Below, one piece after another: positions 53,460 to 63,136 of a stretch of 64,000 nt of DNA. Below the pieces are notes generated by a model. It was not told the DNA's origin and did no database searches. It worked only from the letters and a program-made list of their open reading frames with translations. Position numbers and translations under genes: made by a program. Source of the stretch: Spongorhabdus nitratireducens. GTDB lineage: Bacteria > Pseudomonadota > Gammaproteobacteria > Pseudomonadales > Endozoicomonadaceae. Position 1 is the first letter of the stretch. Each line of letters begins with the position of its first letter. Location of the stretch: NCBI GenBank assembly GCA_947387575.1, contig CANDOC010000006.1:62001-126000 (forward strand). Reading direction: 5' to 3'.

Positions 53460-55136
53460 ATGGCTGTTATACATTGCAGCCCCAGCAGGAGATTGGTTTT
53501 TCTAACGCTCTTGCTGGTATTTGGCTGCATACCGCGAATAGCTGGCAGTAATGCGTTTGATGTTGAATTGGTTTCTGCCGGTCCCAGCTTCTTCCATGCT
53601 GTGGGGCTTCAGCTCAATCCGGCTCTTGAGGGTGATGAGCTTCGACATCGCTTATATCAATTTATTTCATGCACCTCGGCTGTTGATAATCCTGTACTTG
53701 ATGCTCAGCTTCGTATTGAGGGTGTTAATAGCAGTATTTATGAACTCACAAGGCAGATGAGAGCAGGTAAGTCGTCGTCATGTTGCTGCCCGGAGTCGGT
53801 TGCTTTATCCCGAATGCTGGCACTGTCCATTCTGGTTATTGATCTTGATAGCCAGTGTCAGGCATCACCCAATAGTTTTCTTGTTATCAATGGACATCTG
53901 CTATGGCGGAAACAGTTGTTTTCTACGCAATTTTCCGGACCTGACATAACCGTTGTGAAGGCCGGGAATAATTTCGTTGTAGTGAAAACAAGTCAGAATG
54001 GTTACGAGTCCAGATGGTTGTTTGGATCGGGAGCATTTGCATCCCAGCTAAGCGATGCTATTTCGCAAGCTATATCTGTTCTGGGTAATCAGGAAGCGGA
54101 ACACTTTGGAATTGACACCCGAGTTGAACGAGGTTGGATCAGTCCTGCGGCTACGGTAATAACTGACCCCTATCTGGTGATCTGGAGTCGAAATGCAGCG
54201 AGTCTGGCAGAGCTTGAATTCGGGTGCCTGTTCCCTCAGTTAATCAGGCATTATACCGATATGAAAGGGCTCTTGCTGAAAATGGGTAGTGAAAGGGATA
54301 CCGAAATTCATTGGCAAGATGATGAACAGGCAGCTTTAAGGCAGTTTATTGACAGCCTGATAACTAATAATCAGACAGGCATAGCCAGTCATGCTATTGC
54401 AGTCAGGCTACAGCCATTACTGCACGATGCCGGAATGAGTTTGAGGAGCTTCCTGGATGCGCTGTCACCGTCATCCAGCAAAATCTGGCTAATGCTGGAT
54501 TCACTGAAAAAAATCATTGAGCAGCTGCCTGAGGGGCGTCCCAGTCGCAGTCTTGATTCTCTGTGCAACGATTTACTGGCCAGTTCACAGGGCACTTGTT
54601 TGACCGGAGCCTCTGATAGTCTTGCTGTACTTCCTGCCGTTTATGGCGAAAAGCCCGGTAATAGTTCTATAAGAGTTGCTCCCGGTTGTGAAGCCATTCG
54701 GTTTGAACAGGAAAACCCTCAACACCACTTGCTATTTGCATGGTCTATAGCGAGCCGGACTTTCAGTGTTGTCGATCAACTGTTGGCGACAGTAGAGGCT
54801 GCTCTTATTTCTCCCCAAACTTTACCCTTGTTTGTGAATGGCCGTAGAGCTTACCAGGTCATTAAGAAGCAACGAGCGCATTTTTCTGATATCCAGTTTT
54901 ATCTGCATGCAGCCATACACACTATTGGTCGTAATCATTTTCCGAGTTACTGGCAGCCGGATCTCTATAAAGCAGTGACCATCAAGGATAAGGATTTTGT
55001 CGTATTCCACAGCGATGATTTTGCACCCAGACAAGGCTGGCGCTGTGACCAGAAAGCTCCTGATATCGGAACACATCAAGTGACTGATGACGAATGGCTG
55101 GAAGCCATAAAACTGAAAACTGCCGAGGCTAAATAA
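53460..55136 (+). CDS. Exported protein with a possible degenerate OTU-like domain
   Basis: 558 residues. Signal peptide ending IPRIAGS. The segment VELVSAGPSFFHAVGLQL, then GDELRHRLYQFI, then ELTRQMRAGKS and SVALSRMLALSILVIDLD has the spacing of an OTU cysteine-protease N-terminus (xxDGxCFFHAVxxQL, xxLRxxL, ELxALAxxLxxxIxVI). However, the catalytic Cys position is Ser (AGPSFF) and no clear C-terminal HY(D) was found, so it is probably inactive or a chance resemblance. A second stretch near residues 490-505 (IQFYLHAAIHTIGRNHF) is unassigned. Many Cys (CCCPE) could form disulfides. Confidence 0.55.
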   Translation: MAVIHCSPSRRLVFLTLLLVFGCIPRIAGSNAFDVELVSAGPSFFHAVGLQLNPALEGDELRHRLYQFISCTSAVDNPVLDAQLRIEGVNSSIYELTRQMRAGKSSSCCCPESVALSRMLALSILVIDLDSQCQASPNSFLVINGHLLWRKQLFSTQFSGPDITVVKAGNNFVVVKTSQNGYESRWLFGSGAFASQLSDAISQAISVLGNQEAEHFGIDTRVERGWISPAATVITDPYLVIWSRNAASLAELEFGCLFPQLIRHYTDMKGLLLKMGSERDTEIHWQDDEQAALRQFIDSLITNNQTGIASHAIAVRLQPLLHDAGMSLRSFLDALSPSSSKIWLMLDSLKKIIEQLPEGRPSRSLDSLCNDLLASSQGTCLTGASDSLAVLPAVYGEKPGNSSIRVAPGCEAIRFEQENPQHHLLFAWSIASRTFSVVDQLLATVEAALISPQTLPLFVNGRRAYQVIKKQRAHFSDIQFYLHAAIHTIGRNHFPSYWQPDLYKAVTIKDKDFVVFHSDDFAPRQGWRCDQKAPDIGTHQVTDDEWLEAIKLKTAEAK

Positions 55137-55265
55137 ATCTGTAACACTGGACACCTAACCTCATGCCCATAGGCAAGAAGCAATAGCCATGATCGGGTGA
55201 TTTTTTCATCATCAGCGATGGAAAAATAGCATGGCAAAAAAACAATAAAATGATGGGGTTTTGAT

Positions 55266-57269
55266 ATGTTACGTAACCAATCACACGACGCGTTTCACCA
55301 ATCGATTGAAGCTGTGGACAACCAGCCGGATAACCGGGCGGACAATGAATCGCTGGATCAGCTGGTGGAGCAGGGGCGGCGTAACTTTATGAAAGGCAGT
55401 CTGGGGCTGGCAATGGCTGGTTTCCTGGGTGGTACCTTGATGGGTTGTGCATCAACCGCTTCAGCACGAAAAGCAGCCTTTTCTCCGCAGATTGGATTCA
55501 GCTCTGTGCCAGTAGAGCGTGGGGCAACTTTTGACAGTGTAACCGTGCCGAAAGGTTATAGCGCAACCCCATTTTTTTCCTGGGGAGACCCGGTAGAAGA
55601 AGGTGCGCCAGAATGGCGGGCAGATGGCAGCAATAGCTGGCAGGATCAGATGAAGCAGGCCGGACAAAACCATGATGGTATGTGGTTCTTCCCGTTCCCG
55701 GATAAACCGGATTCTGCCGGCTTGCTGGTAATGAATCATGAATATATCAATCCTACGCTGCATCCGGATGGTCTGACGATCAAGGAAGACAGTGAAGGTC
55801 GAAAGCAGCGCCCGGCCCATGAGGTCAAAAAAGAGCTGGCTGCTCATGGCGTCAGCGTGATTGAAGTGCGCAAAAACAGTGCCGGGCATTGGGAGCGGGT
55901 TTACCCTTCACAATACAACCGTCGTATTACCGGTATGACACCGATGGAACTGACCGGTGTTGTTGCCGGTGATGAGATGCTGAAAACCGTTGCAGACCCT
56001 ACTGGTCGCAAGGTACTGGGAACACTGAATAACTGCTCCATGGGGGTGACACCCTGGGGAACCTATCTGACCTGCGAAGAGAACTGGAAAAACTACTTCG
56101 TTAACCAGAACAAACAGGATTACGACCAGCGGGTCTCCCATCACCGGTATGGTGTTGCCCAGGGTGCCAGCAGTAAATATTACGGCTGGGAATCAACCGA
56201 ACCCCGCTTTAATGCAACCCCGGATGCCGGCCAGAAGCATGGTGGTTTTGTGAATGAGCCGAACCGCTTTGGCTGGGTAGTGGAAATTGATCCTTTTGAT
56301 CCGTACAGCGTACCGAAGAAAAGAACTTCTATGGGGCGACTGGTACGGGAATGTTCCACCCTGTCGCTGGGTGCAGATAACCGTATGGCATTCTACTTCG
56401 GTGATGATACCCGTGGTGAATATCTCTATAAGTTTGTGCCGGACGGTGCTTATCAGCCGCGCAATATGGCAGCAAACCGTGACCTGTTGGATCAGGGCAC
56501 AATGTATGTGGCGGTGCTGAATGATGATGGGACCGGTGAATGGAAGGCTCTGATCTTCGGTCAGGATGGCCTGACTCTCCGTAACGGTTTTACCAGTCAG
56601 GCCGATGTGCTGGTTAATGCTCGTAAAGCCGCGGATGTACTGGGCGCCACCACAATGGATCGCCCGGAGTGGGTTGCAGTACACCCTGAAACCCGTGAAG
56701 TGTATGTCACCCTGACCAATAATAAACACCGGGGTAAAAAAGACGACCAGCCAACCAATGGAGCAAATCCGCGGATAGATAATCGCCATGGCCAGATTGT
56801 TCGATTCCATGAAGCGGACAACAATCCCGCTGCTACAACGTTCAACTGGGAAATCTTTATGTTGGCCGGTGATCATCCGGGGGCAACGTTGCAGGATGGC
56901 AGTGCAGTACCTGCCAATCATATCGGTAATATCAAGGGCGATATCTTCTCTTCACCGGACGGTATCTGGTTTGATTTTGGTGGCCGGCTCTGGATTCAGA
57001 CTGACTATGGTGATAGCAGTGACCGTAACTTTAATATGGGAACTAACCAGATGCTGTGCTGTGATCCGGAAACAGCAGAAGTAAAACGCTTTCTGGTTGG
57101 ACCGCGGGGTTGTGAAATTACCGGTGTCACTACAACACCGGATGGTCGTGCCATGTGGGTCAATGTGCAGCACCCGAAACTGAGCTACCCGGCCAGTGAT
57201 GGCAAACCCCGGGCCCGCTCAACAACCGTGTTGATTACCAAAGATGATGGCGGAGTGATCGGTACCTGA
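55266..57269 (+). CDS. PhoX-type phosphatase (DUF839), Tat-exported
   Basis: 667 residues. The twin-arginine signal RRNFMKGSLGLAMAGFLGG is at about 39-57, with a nearby Cys (LMGCAS) that could be lipidated. The catalytic beta-propeller has PhoX-family segments: MVMNHEY-type GLLVMNHEYINPTLH, LNNCSMGVTPWGTYLTCEEN, RFGWVVEIDPFDP, MAFYFGDDTRGEYLYKF and PDGIWFDFGGRLWIQTD. PhoX is a calcium/iron alkaline phosphatase that frees phosphate from organic esters in the periplasm or outside, often under Pho control. No Pho box was identified in the short upstream gap. Confidence 0.9.
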   Translation: MLRNQSHDAFHQSIEAVDNQPDNRADNESLDQLVEQGRRNFMKGSLGLAMAGFLGGTLMGCASTASARKAAFSPQIGFSSVPVERGATFDSVTVPKGYSATPFFSWGDPVEEGAPEWRADGSNSWQDQMKQAGQNHDGMWFFPFPDKPDSAGLLVMNHEYINPTLHPDGLTIKEDSEGRKQRPAHEVKKELAAHGVSVIEVRKNSAGHWERVYPSQYNRRITGMTPMELTGVVAGDEMLKTVADPTGRKVLGTLNNCSMGVTPWGTYLTCEENWKNYFVNQNKQDYDQRVSHHRYGVAQGASSKYYGWESTEPRFNATPDAGQKHGGFVNEPNRFGWVVEIDPFDPYSVPKKRTSMGRLVRECSTLSLGADNRMAFYFGDDTRGEYLYKFVPDGAYQPRNMAANRDLLDQGTMYVAVLNDDGTGEWKALIFGQDGLTLRNGFTSQADVLVNARKAADVLGATTMDRPEWVAVHPETREVYVTLTNNKHRGKKDDQPTNGANPRIDNRHGQIVRFHEADNNPAATTFNWEIFMLAGDHPGATLQDGSAVPANHIGNIKGDIFSSPDGIWFDFGGRLWIQTDYGDSSDRNFNMGTNQMLCCDPETAEVKRFLVGPRGCEITGVTTTPDGRAMWVNVQHPKLSYPASDGKPRARSTTVLITKDDGGVIGT

Positions 57270-57270
57270 T

Positions 57271-57465
57271 TCACTCCATAATCAGGTTGTTTTCCCGGGC
57301 CCGCTGCTGGCAGGCCTGGAGAACAGCCTCTTTCTCAGCACTCTCCATTTGCGACCAGCGGGTAATTTCCTGCGCGGTACGCTGGCAGCCGATACAGATA
57401 TCCTGTTCATCCAGTGCACAAATCGCGACGCAGGGTGAAGGGACATTCAGTTGATTAAGTTTCAT
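57271..57465 (-). CDS. DUF1289 small Cys protein
   Basis: 64 residues: SPCVAICALDEQDICIGCQRT, then EITRWSQMESAEKEAVLQAC. The four-Cys pattern C-x3-C-x7-C-x2-C is typical of DUF1289, small proteins that probably bind metal. Its stop lies one base from the end of phoX. Upstream on the same strand is the gamma-carbonic-anhydrase-like gene, 26 bases away, so the two may be one transcript. Confidence 0.85.
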   Translation of the reverse strand: MKLNQLNVPSPCVAICALDEQDICIGCQRTAQEITRWSQMESAEKEAVLQACQQRARENNLIME

Positions 57466-57491
57466 AATGGCTGCCTTCCTTGTTTTAAAGC

Positions 57492-58022
57492 TTATTCCGA
57501 ACGTGGGTCGACATGTAAATGCTGGCGATAACGGCGGGCGTTATCAACATAGTGTGCGGCACTGGTTTTGAGTTGTTCGATTTTATCCGCATCCAGCGTT
57601 TTAACCACTCTGCCGGGAGAACCCACAACCAGCGAGTTGTCCGGAATTTCTTTACCTTCCGGAATCAGGGTATTGGCCCCGATAATACAGTTGTTGCCAA
57701 TCTTTGCGCCATTAAGCACAACGGCGTTAATTCCGATCAGGCTGTTATCACCGATAGTGCAGCCATGCAGCATGGCTTTGTGACCGATAGTCACACCCTT
57801 GCCAAGGGTCAACGGAAAGCCCGGATCAGTATGCAGTACAGCACTGTCCTGAACATTACTTTCCGGACCGATAGTAATCATTCCATTATCGCCACGCACC
57901 ACCACATTGAACCAGATGCTGGCCTGATCACCCAGCTGCACAGAACCGATAACTGTTGCATTGTCTGCAATAAAATATTCACCCAGTGTGTGAAGTTCAC
58001 GGTCTTGCAGTCTGAAGATCAT
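57492..58022 (-). CDS. Gamma-carbonic-anhydrase-type left-handed beta-helix protein
   Basis: 176 residues from the ATG at 58020-58022, with GGGAG upstream; the frame continues upstream but lacks family sequence. Hexapeptide repeats run through residues 20-140 ([22 protein letters not shown]). The zinc His trio is His64, His81 and His86 ([15 protein letters not shown]). These match the YrdA/PaaY/CaiE group of gamma carbonic anhydrases; activity varies. Partner gene: DUF1289 downstream. Confidence 0.9.
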   Translation of the reverse strand: MIFRLQDRELHTLGEYFIADNATVIGSVQLGDQASIWFNVVVRGDNGMITIGPESNVQDSAVLHTDPGFPLTLGKGVTIGHKAMLHGCTIGDNSLIGINAVVLNGAKIGNNCIIGANTLIPEGKEIPDNSLVVGSPGRVVKTLDADKIEQLKTSAAHYVDNARRYRQHLHVDPRSE

Positions 58023-58790
58023 ATGTGGTCTCCCGCTAAGATGGAGTGGACAGTCCTTCGTGTCGGTACTGTTGAAGCTGTCAGTTATGTACTCTGCAGC
58101 AAGGTAATCCGACAGATGATGCACAATAGTCCAATATTGATGAGGCGCTGACAACAGTATCATAGCTATAAAAGGCAGAAATGCTGTTGTTGTGAGCCAT
58201 TTTGAAGTGTGGGCTCTAAAAACGGGACGTGTAACTGCCGCAAGCTGCCAGTAGAGTCAGTATCATACAAATATCACATTGAACTGTTTATTTTTGCCGT
58301 CCTTTCAGCGAAATGAAATATTGCTAACAGTTATGAAGAGTCCTGCTCAAGTCTATAACAGATTACAGATAATAGATTTAAGAGTACCGACAAGCAGTTT
58401 GGGGTGGTATGGACTTGTTTGATTATTGAGAGGGGTAGAAGTATCAGATTGAGCTTTCGTGATAATTTGCTTCGTAGCAAAATAAAATGAAAAACAAAGT
58501 AACAGTGATTTTTTTGATGTAATGCAAATAAAACGCATCTGAATCCCTTTAAAGTGTCGACATTAAAGTGACTATTGAACTCACTTCAAGGAAAAGATGA
58601 TGATACGTTCTTATTATCCTCCCTATTTTTGGCACACTTGTTGGCATATCGGCAGAACAAAAATAAAGCGCTGTATTAACCCTTAGGGTTGATTCTGCTT
58701 ATTATTTTTTACTACTAAAAACTTGTTTCTGTATATGTAATTCCGGATCAGGCATTCGCTTTATCTGGAGAGATTCTGTGTGCCTAAAAA
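58023..58790. other. Long intergenic region upstream of the OprD-like porin gene
   Basis: About 770 bases. No convincing gene. A 61-codon minus-strand frame at 58353-58538 has no homology or ribosome-binding site that I can see. The region is AT-rich and likely holds regulatory sites for the porin gene. Near the end GGAG (58767-58770) is followed by GTG-CCT-AAA-AAA-TGA (58780-58794), whose stop overlaps the porin ATG. Confidence 0.45.
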
Positions 58791-60110
58791 ATGAAATCAT
58801 TTAATTTCAATAAACGTATTCTTGCGTCAGTTTGTGCTGCCCAGGTTATGGCTGTCAGCCCGTTAGCATTAGCTTCATTTTCTGCCAATGGTGTAGCGGG
58901 CTGGTTTAAAGACAGTTCGGTTGAGCTTTCACTCTCATCAATCAGTAACAAAGAAACCGCAATCGAGAAAAGTGATTCAAATCCCCATAAAAGAGAAGAC
59001 AGCTTCGATGTGCTAATCACTGAAGTCAATTTCAGTACAGGCTACATCAATGACTTTGCAAAGCTGGATCTCTCAGGTCTCAGGGTTGTCCAGCTTAGTT
59101 CAGAAAAGCCTGATTCAATCTATTTTGTTAATGGCAAGAACTATGGTCAGGCAGACGGGGCGCTGACAATTAAGCCTCTGCCGCAGCTGGAACTGACAAC
59201 CGGACGAGTGAAATCCAGTCATGTGTTGCTGGGTACCGGTGACTACCGCACAACCCCCAGACGATACCAGCTGAACCGCCTTTCTTTTCAGCAAGGTATG
59301 TTCTCGTTTTCCGCTATGGAAGTTACCCGGGCCATGCGGATCAATGGCGACAGTGACTACAAAGCTTTCAAAGTGAATGGCAAAAGAGAGCCCGTCAGGA
59401 TTGTTGATGCAGCGCTGGATTTTGGCAATACAGCGCTCTATGCCACTTACGGCAAGCAGACTGATAAAGAAGCTTACAGCTTTGCAGAAATTTCCTACTC
59501 TCCGGAGCTGACTGAAACTATGGGTCTTGACCTGGGTATTAACTATCGAAGCAAACAGCGGATTGGCAAGGCGCGTGTCTCCGGAGCCGATAACAATATT
59601 CATCGCTGGGCGGGTAAAATTCAGCTGAACTTCAGCAACAGTCTGGGTATGAGCCATGTAATGCTGGCGTATGCCGAAACCGAAGAAAACAAGGATATGC
59701 CGGATACTGTCGGGTTTGAGTGGAATCTGAACGATGGCATCTTTCGGGGTTGTAAAAATGGTGGCTATTACGTCACTGGCCACAAGGGCACCTTTAATCA
59801 CGAAGGGGGTCGCGCCACAAAAGTAGAAATAGGCCACAGTTTTAATGGTGTGCTGGAAGGCTTGTACACTGCGGTTTATTTCGCTAAAGAGAGCAATGTC
59901 TATCCCGACGGTCAGTGGAAACATGGCCATGACCAGCGCCAGTATGAAAAAGGTGTGACGTTGCGATATAGCCCGATGGTTGTTCCTGGATTAGAGGCAA
60001 GGTTTATCTACGGCAAGAATAAATTCATGCAGGCAGGTAAATATGGCATGGATCAGCATACCGCCCGTTCAGAATTAACGCTGTCTTACAGCATCCCGCT
60101 GGAGCTGTAA
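58791..60110 (+). CDS. OprD-family outer-membrane porin
   Basis: 439 residues. Signal peptide ending LALAS. The N-terminal pattern VAGWFKDSSVELSLSSIS resembles the OprD/OpdK start (…FlkDSxxxLxLRN…). The rest alternates amphipathic strands, with RYQLNRLSFQQGMFSF and a C-terminal ELTLSYSIPLEL. OprD-type channels are specific for amino acids, aromatic acids or chito-oligosaccharides; the substrate is unknown. The start is set by the overlap of a GTG leader with the ATG. Followed by a small exported-protein gene overlapping at the stop. Confidence 0.75.
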   Translation: MKSFNFNKRILASVCAAQVMAVSPLALASFSANGVAGWFKDSSVELSLSSISNKETAIEKSDSNPHKREDSFDVLITEVNFSTGYINDFAKLDLSGLRVVQLSSEKPDSIYFVNGKNYGQADGALTIKPLPQLELTTGRVKSSHVLLGTGDYRTTPRRYQLNRLSFQQGMFSFSAMEVTRAMRINGDSDYKAFKVNGKREPVRIVDAALDFGNTALYATYGKQTDKEAYSFAEISYSPELTETMGLDLGINYRSKQRIGKARVSGADNNIHRWAGKIQLNFSNSLGMSHVMLAYAETEENKDMPDTVGFEWNLNDGIFRGCKNGGYYVTGHKGTFNHEGGRATKVEIGHSFNGVLEGLYTAVYFAKESNVYPDGQWKHGHDQRQYEKGVTLRYSPMVVPGLEARFIYGKNKFMQAGKYGMDQHTARSELTLSYSIPLEL

Positions 60111-60391
60111 TGATGAGGCTATCAGTGAGTGCCACCCTGTTCTGTTTACTGCTGGCTTTTACAGCCAGTCTTTCTGCCTCTGACTCAGCCTCTGCCAATA
60201 AGCAAAGCCAGTGGGTGATAAAAGTGGACTGTTGTAAGGCCAGTGGTTGCTATGTCTCTGACCGTTTCCGTTTTGAGAAACAATTGTTCAAGGCAAAGCG
60301 TTTCAATAGTGCGAAAGAGGCAGAAGAGTATTTGAAGCAGCTGTCGTTAAAACTGAAGCGGCAGCACCCCAAAGTACTGCCCAAAGCGTGA
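60110..60391 (+). CDS. Small exported Cys-containing protein, co-transcribed with the porin
   Basis: 93 residues. Signal peptide ending SLSASDS, or with a later cleavage. The mature part has three Cys (VDCCKASGCY) and a Lys-rich tail. It starts inside the porin stop codon (TAATGATG), so it is translationally coupled to it. No known family. A role as a porin accessory or periplasmic binding partner is possible but only suggested by position. Confidence 0.7.
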   Translation: MMRLSVSATLFCLLLAFTASLSASDSASANKQSQWVIKVDCCKASGCYVSDRFRFEKQLFKAKRFNSAKEAEEYLKQLSLKLKRQHPKVLPKA

Positions 60392-60414
60392 TCCGGCAAT
60401 CTACGGTATGCAGC

Positions 60415-60999
60415 TCAGGTCTGAGGCTCGGCTTTTAGCTGCATACCTGCATCAAAGGCGACATTAAGAAACTCAACCAGAATCATGGCGGTGAGTCCCC
60501 AGATGGTGTAACCATCATATTGCCAGGCCGGAATATGGTAGGATCTGCCTTTAAAACTGATCTGGTCCGTGCGAAGCCGGCGATCTTCCAGTAGAAAATC
60601 AACCGGTACCCGAAAGATACTATCCAGCTCATCCTCATTGGCACACAGGCTGACACCTTCCGGGACCAGCCCGGTAAAAGGAGTTACCTTGATGCCGTGC
60701 CGGGACACCACCGGGCTCATTTCAGATATTAGCGATACATGGTGACGATCCAGCCCGATTTCTTCTTCTGTTTCCCGCAAAGCGGTTTCAGCCAGTGAGG
60801 CATCGGTATCATCCCGCTTGCCACCGGGCAGGGCGACCTGGCCGCTGTGAGTATTCAGATGGGCTGCACGCTGGGTCAGGATAATATCAAAGCCGCGAGC
60901 GGTGTCGGTCAGAGGGATCAGTACGGCTGCTTCCGGCATATCGGCATGCAGGGGCCGGGGCTGGTGTTGTTGCAGGCGGGTGCAGACCGTATCGAGCAT
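60415..60999 (-). CDS. Nudix hydrolase, coenzyme A pyrophosphatase (NudL-like)
   Basis: 194 residues from the ATG at 60997-60999, with AAGGAAT upstream; a longer frame reaches 61050. Nudix box: GGKRDDTDASLAETALRETE, continuing EEIGL. The CoA-pyrophosphatase motif lies upstream in LIPLTDTARGFDIILTQRA. These enzymes hydrolyse CoA and acyl-CoA to phosphopantetheine and adenosine 3',5'-bisphosphate. Single gene. Confidence 0.9.
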   Translation of the reverse strand: MLDTVCTRLQQHQPRPLHADMPEAAVLIPLTDTARGFDIILTQRAAHLNTHSGQVALPGGKRDDTDASLAETALRETEEEIGLDRHHVSLISEMSPVVSRHGIKVTPFTGLVPEGVSLCANEDELDSIFRVPVDFLLEDRRLRTDQISFKGRSYHIPAWQYDGYTIWGLTAMILVEFLNVAFDAGMQLKAEPQT

Positions 61000-61143
61000 G
61001 ATATTCCTTTTATAGATTTTATCTGTATTCATCTGTCGAACACTGTTCAAAGGTCTGGTCTTTTTTAGCTACCAGATCAAGAAGCGAAGCGATGTGCCAG
61101 TGTTCTTGTTATTGTGACCTACGCTGAGAATGCAATTTCAGTT

Positions 61144-62943
61144 TCACTCATCGTCATCGCCGCGGAACCACCAGGTATCCAGCCCTGCACCATAGGTGGG
61201 CGGATTGACCGGATGTGCCAGATACTTCCAGTAAACAAACGGCCATTCATTGCTGTACCAGGCCGGAATGGCAACAGCTTGCCAGAGCAGAATACGATCC
61301 AGCGCCCGAACCCGGGTCACCAGATCTTCGCGAGATCGGGCGGCAATGATTCCTTCCAGTATACGATCAACCGCTTCCATTTGAATACCGGTAATATTTT
61401 GGGTGCTGCCATTACCGGCCAGACTGCTGTGCCAGTAATTCATAATTTCCAGTCCCGGCGCCGGTGAAGGCCAGTAACCGGTAAAGATCATATCGAAGTC
61501 ATGATTGCGCAGCCGCTCAACATACTGGGCGCTGTCGACAGTGGAAATCTTGACCTGCATTCCCAACCGCTCAAGGTTGGTTTTAAAGGGCAGTGCGACG
61601 CGCTCCAGATCCGGACGTGACAGCAGAATCTCAAACCGGAATGGCTCTCCGTCATCGTCCATCAACCGGCCCTGCTGCATTTTCCATCCAGCGGCTGCAA
61701 GCAGTTGCAGGGCTGCAACCAGCTGCGGGCGAATATCTCCATCGCCCCGGGTGACCACCGGTTGCCAGGGCTGAGTAAACAAGTCGGCAGGAAGATCGGC
61801 ATTGAAAGGTTTCAGCCAGCGTTCCTCCGCTTCAGTCGGCAGGCCGGTGGCTGCCAGCTCCGAATTGGAGAAAAAGCTGTAAGCGTGACGGTACAGACCA
61901 TGAAACAGGTTGCTGTTGGTCCAGCCAAAATCAAAGACTTTGGACACGGCTTGCCGAACCAGCCGGCTCTCCCATGTCGGCCGACGCAGATTAAAGAAGA
62001 AGCCCTGCATCCCCAGACTACTGTTGAGGATACGCTCCATCCGCATATCACCATTCTTGATCGCAGGAATATTGTAAGCCGTGCTCCAGCGCTTGGGGTC
62101 GCCTTCAATTCTTATATCGAGCTCACCTTTTTTAAAGGCCTCCAGTGCAACCGTGTCATCCTTGAAGTACTCATAGAAGACGGTATTGAAGTTATATCGC
62201 CCGCGATTTACCGGATGATCTTCGGCCCAGTAATCATCAACCCGTAGATAACTGACTGATTTCCCCGGCTTCACCTCACCAATACGATAAGGACCATTAC
62301 CCAGCGGCTTGCTCAGATCACCCCGGCTGAAATCATTTTCAGGCTTTTCCCAGAAATGCTTGGGCAGTACAGAAAGCTGAGCCAGTAAAAAGGGCAGGGC
62401 ACGGTTATTGCCATGCTTGAAGGTCGCCTTGATCCGCAGCGGCGCTGTAACCTCAATGCGGGCAATATCGGCAAAATAACTGTGATAGCGGGGCGAGCCT
62501 TGCTGTTGCAGGGTTTTCCATGTCCAGGCGACATCTTCCGCGGTAATGGCCTTCCCATCATGGAACCGAGCTTTGGGATTGATATTGAATGCAACCCAGG
62601 TGTTGCTTTCCGGCAGCTCCACCGTTTCGGCAATCAGGCCATACAAACTGAAAGGCTCATCACCCGAGCGCACCATCAAACTGTCATAAACCAGATGCAT
62701 CCCCTCGGCGGGTGTGCCCTTGGGAATATGCGGGTTCAGGGTATCAAAGCTGCCATAAGCCGCCTGTCGGAACAGCCCTCGCTTGGGTGCCTTGGGATTA
62801 ACATAATCAAAATGATGAAAGTTTGATGGGTACTTGTGAGGAGGATGGAGGGCAATAGCTGATTGAGCAATATCATTGGCAAATAGCTTACAAGATAAAG
62901 AAAAAAATAATAAAAGAGTTAAATTGATATTATTCAGTTTCAT
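61144..62943 (-). CDS. Periplasmic peptide-binding protein, YejA-like
   Basis: 599 residues. Signal peptide ending KLFAN. Family 5 solute-binding plan with the YejA-type features: FDYVNPKAPKRGLFRQAAYG near the start, then FDTLNPHIPKGTPAEGM and SLMVRSGDEPFSLYGLIAE, GNGPYRIGEV, and a late DMIFTGYWPSPAPGLEIMNY. YejA binds microcin C and muropeptides or lipoproteins for the YejBEF transporter. No yejB, yejE or yejF genes are nearby. Confidence 0.85.
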   Translation of the reverse strand: MKLNNINLTLLLFFSLSCKLFANDIAQSAIALHPPHKYPSNFHHFDYVNPKAPKRGLFRQAAYGSFDTLNPHIPKGTPAEGMHLVYDSLMVRSGDEPFSLYGLIAETVELPESNTWVAFNINPKARFHDGKAITAEDVAWTWKTLQQQGSPRYHSYFADIARIEVTAPLRIKATFKHGNNRALPFLLAQLSVLPKHFWEKPENDFSRGDLSKPLGNGPYRIGEVKPGKSVSYLRVDDYWAEDHPVNRGRYNFNTVFYEYFKDDTVALEAFKKGELDIRIEGDPKRWSTAYNIPAIKNGDMRMERILNSSLGMQGFFFNLRRPTWESRLVRQAVSKVFDFGWTNSNLFHGLYRHAYSFFSNSELAATGLPTEAEERWLKPFNADLPADLFTQPWQPVVTRGDGDIRPQLVAALQLLAAAGWKMQQGRLMDDDGEPFRFEILLSRPDLERVALPFKTNLERLGMQVKISTVDSAQYVERLRNHDFDMIFTGYWPSPAPGLEIMNYWHSSLAGNGSTQNITGIQMEAVDRILEGIIAARSREDLVTRVRALDRILLWQAVAIPAWYSNEWPFVYWKYLAHPVNPPTYGAGLDTWWFRGDDDE

Positions 62944-63136
62944 TTTTCTATTCTGGCTTAATTAGAATATCACGGTAAATATCGTCTAAAATCTAGTTTT
63001 CTTGAATATGTTAAGTTGGATTTTTTCTAATTGAATCAATAATTTCTAATACTAAGGTCTAATTTGTTTTTTTTTATTTTTGTATATTTTTATATGATAT
63101 TTTAAAAGAAATGGATCTTCAGTTTATGGAGAAGCT

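Noticed and set aside
58353-58538. 61-codon minus-strand frame upstream of the porin
   Set aside because: No ribosome-binding site, no recognisable features, AT-rich non-coding context.
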